From contig NC_013131.1 of NCBI RefSeq assembly GCF_000024025.1, positions 5,580,001 to 5,644,000 of the forward strand: a DNA stretch of 64,000 nucleotides. Reading direction: 5' to 3'. The notes beneath the pieces were generated by a model. It saw only the letters and a list, made by a program, of their open reading frames with translations. It was not told where the DNA came from and ran no database searches. How positions within the stretch are numbered: position 1 is the stretch's first letter; each line of letters starts with the position of its first letter. This stretch comes from Catenulispora acidiphila DSM 44928 (GTDB taxonomy: Bacteria; Actinomycetota; Actinomycetes; Streptomycetales; Catenulisporaceae). A program made the translations under genes and the position numbers. Shown piece by piece: positions 39,211 to 47,727 of the stretch.

Positions 39211-40707
39211 TCAGTTGAGGGTCCATTGCTGGTTGGTGCCGCCGTTGCAGGTCCACAGCTCCACTAGGGCGCCGTTGGCGGTGGATGCGCCGGTGACGTC
39301 CAGGCACAGTCCGGACTGCACGCCGGTGATGGTGCCGTTGGAGTTGAACGTCCATTGCTGGTTGTTCTGGCCGTTGCAGGGATAGATGATCACCTTGGTG
39401 CCGTTGGTGGTGCCCTTGTTGTTGGCGTCCAGGCAATCGGTGACCCCCGCGTCGGTGACCGTGATCGCTCCGGCAGAAGTGTGGGTGAAGGCCTGATTCG
39501 ACTGGCCGTTGCAGTCGTAGATCTGGACCTGCGTCCCATTGGTGGTGCTGGCGTTCGGCACGTCCAGGCACTTGCCGGCGCCCACCGCGTGCAGCCCGCC
39601 GCCGGATGGGCCCGTGCCGCCGGTGGTGTATCCGGCGGCGACGATGTTGGCCTGGACGGAGTTCTCGGTGGCGTCCGAGGGGTAGCCGGAGGTCATCACG
39701 CCTTCGTAGAAGGTGCCGTCGGAGCCGCGGCTGTTGTCGCCGCCGGTACCGAGGATGATCGCGCCCTGCTTGCGCATCGGGTTGTAGCCCGAGACGTTGG
39801 GCCGCGGGCCGCTGTAGAACGTGGACAGGCTGCCGGATTGCGCGTTGCCGCCCCGGATCGCCCACAGGTTCGCGGTGCCCTTGATGATCGCCGTGGTGAA
39901 CCGGTCGGAGATGCTCGGGTCGTTGGCGTTGTAGCCGGCGTTCTGTCCGGAGTACAGGCCGTTCTCCATGTCGGCCATGATCCACGGACCGTTTCCGGAG
40001 CCGTAGCCCCAGACGCGGATGTTGCCGAAGTAGATGGCTTCCATGGTGCCGTTGCCATCGTCGTTGTTGTTGGTCTCGGCGTTGCCGTAGTCGAAGCAGC
40101 AGCCGCCGTTGTAGTGGGTGCCGTCGAAGATGGCGTATTCACCCTCGGCCTGGTCGCCGGTGGCGATGCCGTTGGTGGAGTCGTCCCGGTAGCCGGTCCC
40201 GGCCGGGATGAACACGCCGTAGGCCTTGTGCCCGCTCAAGGTGACCGGGGCAGCCGTGGCGACGGCGAGGTTGTCCGCGCCGGGCGCGGCGCCTCCGCCG
40301 AGCGCCTGGGTGAGGTTGTTGCCCCGCCCGGACTGGTCGTAGATCACCGTGATCACACACGTCGTGCCGGCGCAGAAGGAGTCCTGCGCCGCGGCGTTGG
40401 CGAAGCCGCCCGCACTCAGAACACCGATGTTCGACGTGGCGTTGTCCGAGGACCGGCGCACCTGGTAGAGGTTGCCGGAGTAGGACCCGTACAACGCCCG
40501 CGTCGTGGAGTGCGCCGCCACACACGGCGTGCCGCCCGAGGCGTAGATGTCACAGGGACCCTGCGTGGCCGCCCGGGCGGGCGTGGCATTGGTCATGCCC
40601 GTGACCAGAGCACCGGCCACGAGGAGCACCGCCGCGGCGAGGAATGTTAACGCTCTCAGCCGGTGATGAGCTGGCGGACTGTCGGACAGTCGTGCGCTGT
40701 GTGCCAT
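39211..40707 (-). CDS. Secreted GH54 alpha-L-arabinofuranosidase with CBM13
   Basis: 498 residues from ATG 40707 (AAGGAG 6 bp upstream). Signal peptide ~1-47 (ARAATQ). The GH54 catalytic beta-sandwich is recognised by GPCDIYASGGTPCVAAHSTTRALY, YDQSGRGNNLT, GGCCFDYGNAETN with the vicinal cysteines that contact arabinose, and GDNSRGSDGTFYEG. Fungal relatives end in CBM42; here a CBM13 (~residues 370-498) takes that place. It removes arabinofuranose from arabinoxylan or arabinan. A second GH54+CBM13 gene lies at 45991. Divergent from GH10 xylanase across a TGTTAGCGCTAACA operator. Confidence 0.92.
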   Translation of the reverse strand: MAHSARLSDSPPAHHRLRALTFLAAAVLLVAGALVTGMTNATPARAATQGPCDIYASGGTPCVAAHSTTRALYGSYSGNLYQVRRSSDNATSNIGVLSAGGFANAAAQDSFCAGTTCVITVIYDQSGRGNNLTQALGGGAAPGADNLAVATAAPVTLSGHKAYGVFIPAGTGYRDDSTNGIATGDQAEGEYAIFDGTHYNGGCCFDYGNAETNNNDDGNGTMEAIYFGNIRVWGYGSGNGPWIMADMENGLYSGQNAGYNANDPSISDRFTTAIIKGTANLWAIRGGNAQSGSLSTFYSGPRPNVSGYNPMRKQGAIILGTGGDNSRGSDGTFYEGVMTSGYPSDATENSVQANIVAAGYTTGGTGPSGGGLHAVGAGKCLDVPNASTTNGTQVQIYDCNGQSNQAFTHTSAGAITVTDAGVTDCLDANNKGTTNGTKVIIYPCNGQNNQQWTFNSNGTITGVQSGLCLDVTGASTANGALVELWTCNGGTNQQWTLN

Positions 40708-40788
40708 CTGAGCTCCTTGAACGCGACTCGTCTGGGGGGAACACGCCGTTCTTCCGACGCCTGCGGCTGCCGGTCCGCGGCGGCGAAA

Positions 40789-40886
40789 TGTTAGCGCTAA
40801 CATCCCTGCCCGCACTGATCGCCCGGTGGACGTTCGCGGGAGGGGTCTCGGCGGTAGACGGTGCTGCACGTTGCGTGTCCTGTCAA
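40789..40886. promoter_or_regulatory. GH54/GH10 divergent control region with TGTTAGCGCTAACA operator
   Basis: The 14-bp palindrome at 40789-40802 is identical to that before GH27. For the minus strand, TTGACA (40881-40886), 17 bp and CACCGTCTACC (40853-40863) repeat the GH27 promoter arrangement. For the plus strand a TTGACA at 40944-40949 may serve GH10, with no good -10. The operator lies 82 bp before the GH54 start. Confidence 0.6.
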
Positions 40887-41059
40887 GAGCTCTCTGGTTG
40901 CCGGCGGTCGATTTCCGGAAGACTGCGGAAGTTTCACAGTTACTTGACACGCACACCGAGACGGGTCTTTGGTAGCAGTCGCAGCTTCGCCCACCACGGA
41001 TGCCGGGCCGATCATCGCGAAGCCGCACTCCCGTGATGTCCGACCAACGGAGTCCGAAG

Positions 41060-42532
41060 ATGATCCCTGGCAGAATCCCGGCACGGCGCGGGCTCGCCCG
41101 CGGCCTGGCCATGACCGCGGCAGCCGTCCTGGCCATCCCCGTGGCAGCGGCTCTCACCGTCCAGCCGGCCACCGCGGCGACCTCCTTGCGCGGCTTGGCC
41201 GAAGCACAGAACCGGTATTTCGGCACCGCCCTGACCGACGGCGACCTGAACAACAGCGCGGAGACGAACATCGCCGGGCCCCAGTTCGACATGGTGACGC
41301 CCGGCAACGAGATGAAGTGGGACACCACCGAGCCCTCGAACGGCTCCTACAACTTCGGTCCCGGCGACCAGATCCTGTCCTGGGCGCAGGCGCACAACGA
41401 CCGGGTGCGCGGCCACAACCTGGTCTGGCACAGCCAGCTGCCGGGGTGGGTGAACAGCCTGCCGCAGAACCAGGTCCAGGGCGCCATGGAAGCGCACATC
41501 ACCACCGAGGCGACGCACTACAAGGGCAAGCTCTACGCCTGGGACGTCGTCAACGAGCCCTTCAACGAGGACGGCAGCCTCCGCCAGGACGTCTTCGACA
41601 AGGCGATGGGCACCAACTACATCGCCGACGCCATCCGCACGGCGCACGCCGCGGACCCGAACGCCAAGCTCTACCTGAACGACTACAACATCGAAGGGGA
41701 GAACGCCAAGAGCGACGGCATGTACAACCTGGCCAAGTCGCTGCTGTCCCAGGGCGTGCCGCTGAACGGCATCGGCTTGGAGAGCCACTTCATCGTCGGC
41801 CAGGTGCCCTCGACGATGCAGGCGAACATGCAGCGCTTCGCAGCCCTGGGCCTGGACGTGGCGGTGACAGAGCTCGACGACCGCATCCAGCTTCCGGCCA
41901 GCTCGGCGAATCTCCAGCAGCAGGCCGCCGACTACGCGAACATCGTCAAGGACTGCCTGGCCGTCAGCCGCTGCGTCGGCATCTCGCAGTGGGGCGTGGA
42001 CGACGGGAACTCCTGGATCCCGGGCACCTTCCCCGGCTACGGCGCGGCCACCATGTACGACCAGAACTTCCAGCCCAAGCCCGCTTACAACTCCACGGTG
42101 AGCGCTCTGGGCGGCGGCTCCACGCCTCCGCCGCCGAGCGGAGGCGCGCTGCACGCGGTGGGCGCGGGCAAGTGTGTGGACGTGCCCAACTCGACCACGA
42201 CCAGTGGCACGCAGGTGCAGATCTACTCCTGCGACGGCCAGGCGAATCAGGCCTTCACCCACAACTCCGCCGGTGAGCTGGCCGTCACCGACGCCGGAGT
42301 CACCGACTGCCTGGACGCCAACGGCAAGGGAACCACCAACGGCACCAAGGTGATCATCTATCCCTGCAACGGCCAGCCCAACCAGCAATGGACGATCAAC
42401 TCCAACGGCACCATCACCGGCGTCCAATCAGGACTCTGCCTCGACGTCACCGGCGCATCCACCGCCAACGGCGCCCTGGTCGAACTGTGGACCTGCAACG
42501 GCGGCAGCAACCAGCAATGGACCCTGAGCTGA
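41060..42532 (+). CDS. Secreted GH10 endo-beta-1,4-xylanase with CBM13
   Basis: 490 residues from ATG 41060 (GGAG 7 bp upstream). Signal peptide ~1-40 (ATAATS). GH10 barrel with VTPGNEMKWDTTEP, HNLVWHSQLPGW, acid/base Glu166 in WDVVNEP and nucleophile Glu271 in VTELDDRI. A PPPP linker joins a CBM13 (~residues 362-490) like that of Streptomyces xylanase A, where the trefoil binds xylan. Hydrolyses the xylan backbone outside the cell. Its CBM13 DNA is nearly identical to those of the genes ending at 45924 and starting at 19639. Confidence 0.95.
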   Translation: MIPGRIPARRGLARGLAMTAAAVLAIPVAAALTVQPATAATSLRGLAEAQNRYFGTALTDGDLNNSAETNIAGPQFDMVTPGNEMKWDTTEPSNGSYNFGPGDQILSWAQAHNDRVRGHNLVWHSQLPGWVNSLPQNQVQGAMEAHITTEATHYKGKLYAWDVVNEPFNEDGSLRQDVFDKAMGTNYIADAIRTAHAADPNAKLYLNDYNIEGENAKSDGMYNLAKSLLSQGVPLNGIGLESHFIVGQVPSTMQANMQRFAALGLDVAVTELDDRIQLPASSANLQQQAADYANIVKDCLAVSRCVGISQWGVDDGNSWIPGTFPGYGAATMYDQNFQPKPAYNSTVSALGGGSTPPPPSGGALHAVGAGKCVDVPNSTTTSGTQVQIYSCDGQANQAFTHNSAGELAVTDAGVTDCLDANGKGTTNGTKVIIYPCNGQPNQQWTINSNGTITGVQSGLCLDVTGASTANGALVELWTCNGGSNQQWTLS

Positions 42533-42556
42533 GGGGCTGATCGGACCGCCGCGAGG

Positions 42557-43312
42557 TCAGCCGAACAGCCGGCGCTGGATCTCGCGGCGGTAGTCCTCCA
42601 ACGTGTTCTCGATGTGGACGGCGGCCGCCAGCGCCGCGGCGTCGGGGTCGCCGTCCCGGATCGCCCGGTAGATCGCGGCGTGCTCGGCGACGGCCTCCGC
42701 GGCGTGGCCGCCCACCGAGCCGTGCAGGCCGATGATGCTGGACTGGCGCTGCAACCGGCGCGCCTCCCGCACCGCGGCGAGCAGGAACGCGTTGTGCGAC
42801 GCCGCGGCGATGCCGAGGTGGAAGTCGTCGTCGCCGCGGTCGAACAGCTCCGAGCGCGCGGTCAGGTGGCCCTGGCGGCACAGCTCGGCCGCGGTCTCGA
42901 TGACCTGGAGCTCGGCCGGCGTGGCGTGGGTCGCGGCCAGCCGGGCGGCGGCGGACTCCTGGATCCGGCGGAACTCGAAGAGCATGTAGACGTGGTCCAG
43001 ATCGGTCGGCAGGAAGAACCCGCCCCAGCCGGCCGAGCCCAGCATCCCCTCGTCGTCGGCGACGTAGAGGCCGCGGCCCTTCTGCGCGCTGACCCGGCCG
43101 AGCGCGGAGAGGATCTTGACCGCCTCCCGGACCACGGTCCGGCTGGTGCCCAGCCGCGCCGCCAGCTCGATCTCGGTCGGCATCCGGTCCCCCGGCCGCA
43201 GGCCGGACTCGGCGATGAGCTCCAGGATCCGCTCGGCCGCGAGCTCGTATCCCGGCCGATAGGAGCCGCCGCCCCGGGCACCGTCCTCGTCCTGCGATGT
43301 CACGCTCACCAT
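42557..43312 (-). CDS. GntR/FadR-family transcriptional regulator
   Basis: 251 residues. Winged helix with DRMPTEIELAARLGTSRTVVREAVKIL (~residues 42-68) and GRGLYV wing, then an FCD effector domain (DDDFHLGIAAASHN, VAEHAAIYRAI). Such regulators respond to sugar acids or organic acids. It is divergent from the GH141-like gene (206 bp), convergent with GH10. A TATGACTCATA palindrome precedes its start and could be its own site; it is unlike the operator of the other GntR gene at 29724. Confidence 0.88.
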   Translation of the reverse strand: MVSVTSQDEDGARGGGSYRPGYELAAERILELIAESGLRPGDRMPTEIELAARLGTSRTVVREAVKILSALGRVSAQKGRGLYVADDEGMLGSAGWGGFFLPTDLDHVYMLFEFRRIQESAAARLAATHATPAELQVIETAAELCRQGHLTARSELFDRGDDDFHLGIAAASHNAFLLAAVREARRLQRQSSIIGLHGSVGGHAAEAVAEHAAIYRAIRDGDPDAAALAAAVHIENTLEDYRREIQRRLFG

Positions 43313-43354
43313 GCCGGAAAACCTACACCTCGACCGACAGTGGTCGGCGATGTG

Positions 43355-43365
43355 TATGACTCATA
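43355..43365. promoter_or_regulatory. Palindrome TATGACTCATA, candidate GntR operator
   Basis: A perfect 5-1-5 palindrome lies 43 bp upstream of the GntR start at 43312 and 154 bp before the GH141-like start, positioned to serve both. Confidence 0.4.
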
Positions 43366-43440
43366 ATCCTGGGGCTATCGCTTTAACGCAGGTAGAGACG
43401 CTAGCGGTAAAGAATCTTGATGATAAGCATGCTCATTCTC

Positions 43441-43469
43441 TTGACGGCGCCGCCTCCTGGGACTCTGAT
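43441..43469 (+). promoter_or_regulatory. Candidate promoter of the GH141-like gene
   Basis: TTGACG (43441-43446) and TCTGAT (43464-43469) at 17-bp spacing; transcript leader of about 45 nt with GAGAGGAAGG before the GTG at 43519. Confidence 0.4.
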
Positions 43470-43518
43470 GACAGATCAAAGTCAGACACATTTCGTCACC
43501 CACACGAGAGGAAGGACC

Positions 43519-45924
43519 GTGATCCCAGGAATCCGCCGACGCGGCGGCCGCTCCCGCCCCGCGCTCCTGGCGGCCGCCGTCACGCTCGGCGCCGCCGCCT
43601 TCGGCATGCCGGCGATCTCGCACGCCGCGACCGCCGCGACGCTGTACGTCTCCCCCACGGGCAGTGGAACCGCCTGCTCGGCCGGCGCGCCGTGCTCCAT
43701 CACCCAGGCGCAGTCCTCGGTCCGCTCGATGAACACGTCCATGAGCGGCGACATCGTCGTGCAGCTGGCCGGCGGCACCTACCGCCTGTCCGCGCCGTTG
43801 GTCTTCACCACTGCCGACTCCGGAAGCAACGGACACAACGTCATCTGGCAGGCCGCGTCCGGCGCGGCGCCGGTACTGTCCGGCGGGCAGCAGGTGAGCG
43901 GCTGGACCCTGCACGACTCGGCGAACAACATCTGGTCCGCGCCGGTGCCCTCCGGCGCCGACTCCCGGCAGCTGTGGGTGGACAACACCCTCGCGCCCCG
44001 GGCCGCGGTCCCGATCTCGCGCAGCGACGTGCAGATCACCGCCGGCGGCATGACCATCGTGAACTCGAACCTGAACTACCTGGCCTCGCTGCCGGAGCAG
44101 AACCGGATCGAGCTGGAGAGCCAGAACTCCTTCACCGACCGGTACGCGCCGGTGTCGAGCATCAGCGGCACCACGATCACGATGCAGCAGCCCGCCTGGA
44201 ACAACAACAACTGGGGATACGACACCCTCGCCAAGCCCTTCGCCGGCGGCCAGGTGTACTTGGAGAACTCGTACTCGTTCCTCAAGAACGCCGGGCAGTG
44301 GTTCATAGATCCGCAGGCCGGCCAGCTGTACTACAAAGCCGCCTCCGGCCAGTCGCCCAGCAGCCACGACGTCGAGCTCCCCCGCCTGACCTCGCTGATC
44401 CAGATGAGCGGCAGCTACAGCGCTCCGGTCTCGCACATCACGTTCCAGGGCCTGGCCTTCGAGCACACCACCTGGCTCACGCCGGGCAGCTCGATCGGCT
44501 ACGCCGACCAGCAGACCGGCACGTTCCTGGCCAAGCAGTACTCCCAGCCGTCCAACTTCCTGACCTCCTGCCAGTCCGGGTGCCAGCTGTTCGAGGCCAC
44601 CCGGAACAGCTGGAACCAGGCACCGGCGGCGGTCCAGGTCTCGGCCGCGGCGAACATCAGCTTCACCGGGGACACCTTCACCCACCTGGGCCAGGTCGCG
44701 CTCGGCATCGGCAACGACGCGGACGCGGTCGCCTCGGGCGTCGGGCTCGGAGCCTCCGGCGTCACCGTCGACCACAACACGTTCACGGACGACTCCGGCG
44801 CCGGGATCGCGGTCGGCGGCGTGCAGCCGGACGCGCACCACCCGTCCAACCCGGCGATGACCGTGCAGAACGTCACGATCACCAACAACCTGGTGTCCAA
44901 CGTCGCCGAGGACTACAAGGACATGCCCGGCATCCTGTCGACGTACGCCACGCACACCGACATCGAGCACAACGAGGTGTCGAACCTGGCCTACGACGGC
45001 ATCGACGTGGGCTGGGGCTGGGGCATGAACGACCCCGGCGGCAGCCAGGACTACGTCAACCGCGGCACGTACAACTACCAGCCGATCTACACCACCCCGA
45101 CCACGCTGAAGAACACCGTCGTCAGCTACAACAAGGTGCACGGCACCAAGAAGGTCTTCCACGACGGCGGCAGCATCTACAACCTGTCGGCCAACCCCGG
45201 CGGCGTGATCGACGACAACTACGTCTACGACAACCAGAACACCGTCGGCCTGTACCTGGACGAGGGCTCCCGGTACCTGACGCTGACGAACAACGTCGTA
45301 CAGGACGCCGGCGTCTGGGCGTTCACCAACGCCAGCTCCACCAACAACACCAACGACAGCACCTTCTCCTACAACTGGTACAACTCAGGCGCGACGAACG
45401 TCGCCACCGGCTCCCCGCACAACAACGTGCTGACCGGCAACACGCAGGTGAGCGGAGGCTGGCCGACGGCAGCCCAGCAGGTCATCAACAACTCCGGCGT
45501 ATCCGGCAGCACCACTCCTCCGCCACCGAGCGGAGGCGCGCTGCACGCGGTCGGTGCAGGCAAGTGCGTGGACGTGCCCAACTCGACCACCACCAGTGGC
45601 ACGCAGGTGCAGATCTACTCCTGCAACGGCCAGGCCAACCAGGCCTTCACCCACAACTCCACCAGCGAGCTCACCGTCACCGACGCCGGAGTGACCGACT
45701 GCCTGGATGCCAACAACAAGGGAACCACCAACGGCACCAAGGTGATCATCTATCCCTGCAACGGCCAGCCCAACCAGCAATGGACGATCAACTCCAACGG
45801 CACCATCACCGGCGTCCAATCAGGACTCTGCCTCGACGTCACCGGCGCATCCACCGCCAACGGCGCCCTGGTGGAGCTGTGGACCTGCAACGGCGGCAGC
45901 AACCAGCAATGGACCCTGAGCTGA
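43519..45924 (+). CDS. Secreted parallel beta-helix glycosidase, GH141-like, with CBM13
   Basis: 801 residues from GTG 43519 (GAGGAAGG just upstream; earlier ATGs give a poor signal). Signal peptide ~1-36. Right-handed beta-helix enzyme: TLYVSPTGSGTACS, DIVVQLAGGTYRLSAPLVF, APVLSGGQQVSGW, NAGQWFIDPQAGQLYY, LPRLTSLIQMSG, ITFQGLAFEHTTWL, then helix coils VTVDHNTFTDDSGAGI and VSYNKVHGTKKVFHDGGSIY. This pattern matches the GH141 family, whose known members are an alpha-L-fucosidase of rhamnogalacturonan-II and a xylanase; either fits. CBM13 at ~residues 673-801. Divergent from a GntR gene. Confidence 0.75.
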   Translation: MIPGIRRRGGRSRPALLAAAVTLGAAAFGMPAISHAATAATLYVSPTGSGTACSAGAPCSITQAQSSVRSMNTSMSGDIVVQLAGGTYRLSAPLVFTTADSGSNGHNVIWQAASGAAPVLSGGQQVSGWTLHDSANNIWSAPVPSGADSRQLWVDNTLAPRAAVPISRSDVQITAGGMTIVNSNLNYLASLPEQNRIELESQNSFTDRYAPVSSISGTTITMQQPAWNNNNWGYDTLAKPFAGGQVYLENSYSFLKNAGQWFIDPQAGQLYYKAASGQSPSSHDVELPRLTSLIQMSGSYSAPVSHITFQGLAFEHTTWLTPGSSIGYADQQTGTFLAKQYSQPSNFLTSCQSGCQLFEATRNSWNQAPAAVQVSAAANISFTGDTFTHLGQVALGIGNDADAVASGVGLGASGVTVDHNTFTDDSGAGIAVGGVQPDAHHPSNPAMTVQNVTITNNLVSNVAEDYKDMPGILSTYATHTDIEHNEVSNLAYDGIDVGWGWGMNDPGGSQDYVNRGTYNYQPIYTTPTTLKNTVVSYNKVHGTKKVFHDGGSIYNLSANPGGVIDDNYVYDNQNTVGLYLDEGSRYLTLTNNVVQDAGVWAFTNASSTNNTNDSTFSYNWYNSGATNVATGSPHNNVLTGNTQVSGGWPTAAQQVINNSGVSGSTTPPPPSGGALHAVGAGKCVDVPNSTTTSGTQVQIYSCNGQANQAFTHNSTSELTVTDAGVTDCLDANNKGTTNGTKVIIYPCNGQPNQQWTINSNGTITGVQSGLCLDVTGASTANGALVELWTCNGGSNQQWTLS

Positions 45925-45990
45925 GACGCCGCCTTCCTGAGCCCTCACATCGAATCGGTTCGTCCACCATCACATCTCGGAGGTGAATCA

Positions 45991-47472
45991 GTGTTCAGAT
46001 CCATCGTCACAGGGGTCCGCAGACCCCTGCGCCCCTTGCTGATGCTCGCGTTCGCGGCGATCCTGGCCGTGGCCGGAATCCAGGTCGGAGCGGGCAAGGC
46101 GCGCGCCGCGACGTCGCTGCCCTGCGACGTCTACGCCAGCGGCGGCACGCCGTGCGCCGCCGCGTACAGCACCGTGCGCGCGCTGTTCGCGTCGTACAAC
46201 GGGCCGCTGTACCAGGTCCAGCGCGCGTCCGACAACAGCCGTACGGACGTCGGCCTGCTGGCCGCCGGCGACTACGCCAACGGCGCGGCGCAGGTCTCCT
46301 TCTGCGCCGGCACCTCGTGCACCATCACGAAGATCTACGACCAGACGTCCCACCACAACGACATGCCGATCTCCTCGGGCGGCTTCTGGAAGGGCCCGGG
46401 ACCGAACGGCTCGGACGTCGGCGCGGACGCCTCGGCGCTGCCGGTCACCGTCAACGGCCACGCGGTCTTCGGCGTCAAGGTCCACCCCGGCGTCGGCTAC
46501 CGCATCGACAACACCGTCGGCGTCCCCACCGGAGCACAGCCGGAGGGGGTCTACATGGTCACCTCCTCCAACTACTACAACTCGCAATGCTGCTTCGACT
46601 TCGGCAGCGCCGAGACCGACCACAAAGACGACGGCAACGCGACCATGAACGCCATCGAGTGGGGCAACGCCTGTTGGTTCGGCGGATGCACCGGCTCGGG
46701 CCCGTGGGTCGAGGCCGACCTCGAGAACGGCATGTTCAGCACCAACCGCGGTCCCAACAACGCGGACAACCCCGGCGTGAGCCACCCGTTCGTCACCGCC
46801 TGGGAGAAGAACAACGGGACGTCCAACTTCACCCTGAAAGACGGGGACGCGACCACTGGAGGTCTGACAACGACGTATTCGGGAGCGCTACCGAACAACT
46901 ACTCCCCCATGAAGGTGCAGCCGGACGTCGAACTGGGCACCGGCGGCGACAACAGCAACGGCGGCCAGGGCGAGTTCTTCGAGGGCGCGGTCACGACCGG
47001 CTTCCCGTCGGACGCGACCGAGAACTCGGTGCAGGCGGCCATCACCAGCGCCGGCTACTCGGCGCCGGCTCCGCCGCCCGGCGGCGCGCTGCACGCGGTC
47101 GGCGCGGGCAAGTGCCTGGACGTGCCGAACTCGAGCACCACCGGCGGCACGCAGCTGCAGATCTACTCCTGCAACGGCCAGGCCAACCAGTCCTTCGCCC
47201 GCACCTCGGCCGGCGCGATCAGCGTCACCGACGCAGGGGTCACCGATTGCCTTGACGCCAACAACAAGGGCACGACCAACGGCACCAAGGTGATCATCTA
47301 TCCCTGCAACGGCCAGAGCAACCAGCAGTGGACGTTCAACTCCAACGGCACCATCACCGGAGTGCAGTCCGGACTTTGCCTAGACGTCACCGGCGCATCC
47401 ACCGCCAACGGCGCCCTGGTCGAACTGTGGGCCTGCAACGGCGGCAGCAACCAGCAATGGACGCTCGGTTAG
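45991..47472 (+). CDS. Secreted GH54 alpha-L-arabinofuranosidase with CBM13 (second copy)
   Basis: 493 residues from GTG 45991 (GGAGG 8 bp upstream). Signal peptide ~1-39. GH54 marks: LPCDVYASGGTPCAAAYSTVRALF, YDQTSHHNDM, QCCFDFGSAETD with vicinal cysteines, and GDNSNGGQGEFFEG. CBM13 at ~residues 365-493. Clearly paralogous to the GH54 gene at 39211 but diverged through the catalytic domain far more than in the CBM13. 66 bp after the GH141-like stop and same strand, so probably co-transcribed with it. A very strong terminator follows. Confidence 0.92.
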   Translation: MFRSIVTGVRRPLRPLLMLAFAAILAVAGIQVGAGKARAATSLPCDVYASGGTPCAAAYSTVRALFASYNGPLYQVQRASDNSRTDVGLLAAGDYANGAAQVSFCAGTSCTITKIYDQTSHHNDMPISSGGFWKGPGPNGSDVGADASALPVTVNGHAVFGVKVHPGVGYRIDNTVGVPTGAQPEGVYMVTSSNYYNSQCCFDFGSAETDHKDDGNATMNAIEWGNACWFGGCTGSGPWVEADLENGMFSTNRGPNNADNPGVSHPFVTAWEKNNGTSNFTLKDGDATTGGLTTTYSGALPNNYSPMKVQPDVELGTGGDNSNGGQGEFFEGAVTTGFPSDATENSVQAAITSAGYSAPAPPPGGALHAVGAGKCLDVPNSSTTGGTQLQIYSCNGQANQSFARTSAGAISVTDAGVTDCLDANNKGTTNGTKVIIYPCNGQSNQQWTFNSNGTITGVQSGLCLDVTGASTANGALVELWACNGGSNQQWTLG

Positions 47473-47492
47473 CCAGCCCGCCAGTCACCAGC

Positions 47493-47530
47493 GCTCTGAT
47501 GCCGACGACTCCGGTCGTCGGCATCAGAGC
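47493..47530. terminator. Strong hairpin terminator after the second GH54 gene
   Basis: Perfect 17-bp stem beginning GCTCTGATGCCGACGAC around a TCCG loop, 20 bp past the stop. Confidence 0.88.
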
Positions 47531-47532
47531 CG

Positions 47533-47652
47533 ATACATGGGATGTATGGGGATATCAGCAGGGGTCATACATGTGGCCTTGGAAACTCAGCCTTGACGTT
47601 TCGGCGACTGCTTGGCACCTTCAATCAGTGAACCGGCCATAGACATCCCATC
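47533..47652. promoter_or_regulatory. GH29 control region with ACATCCCATGT-type operators
   Basis: ATACATGGGATGTAT (47533-47547) is a perfect 15-bp palindrome identical in core to the fucose-locus operators. A second, partial site GACATCCCATC lies at 47642-47652. A TTGACG at 47593-47598 between them is a possible -35. The two sites lie 181-195 and 76-86 bp before the fucosidase start. Confidence 0.65.
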
Positions 47653-47727
47653 AATCGCAGCCTGATGCCGGGCAGCCTGTGGGGATGAGCACCGACCCGA
47701 AGCCTCTGCGCCGAAAGGACTCGCTGT

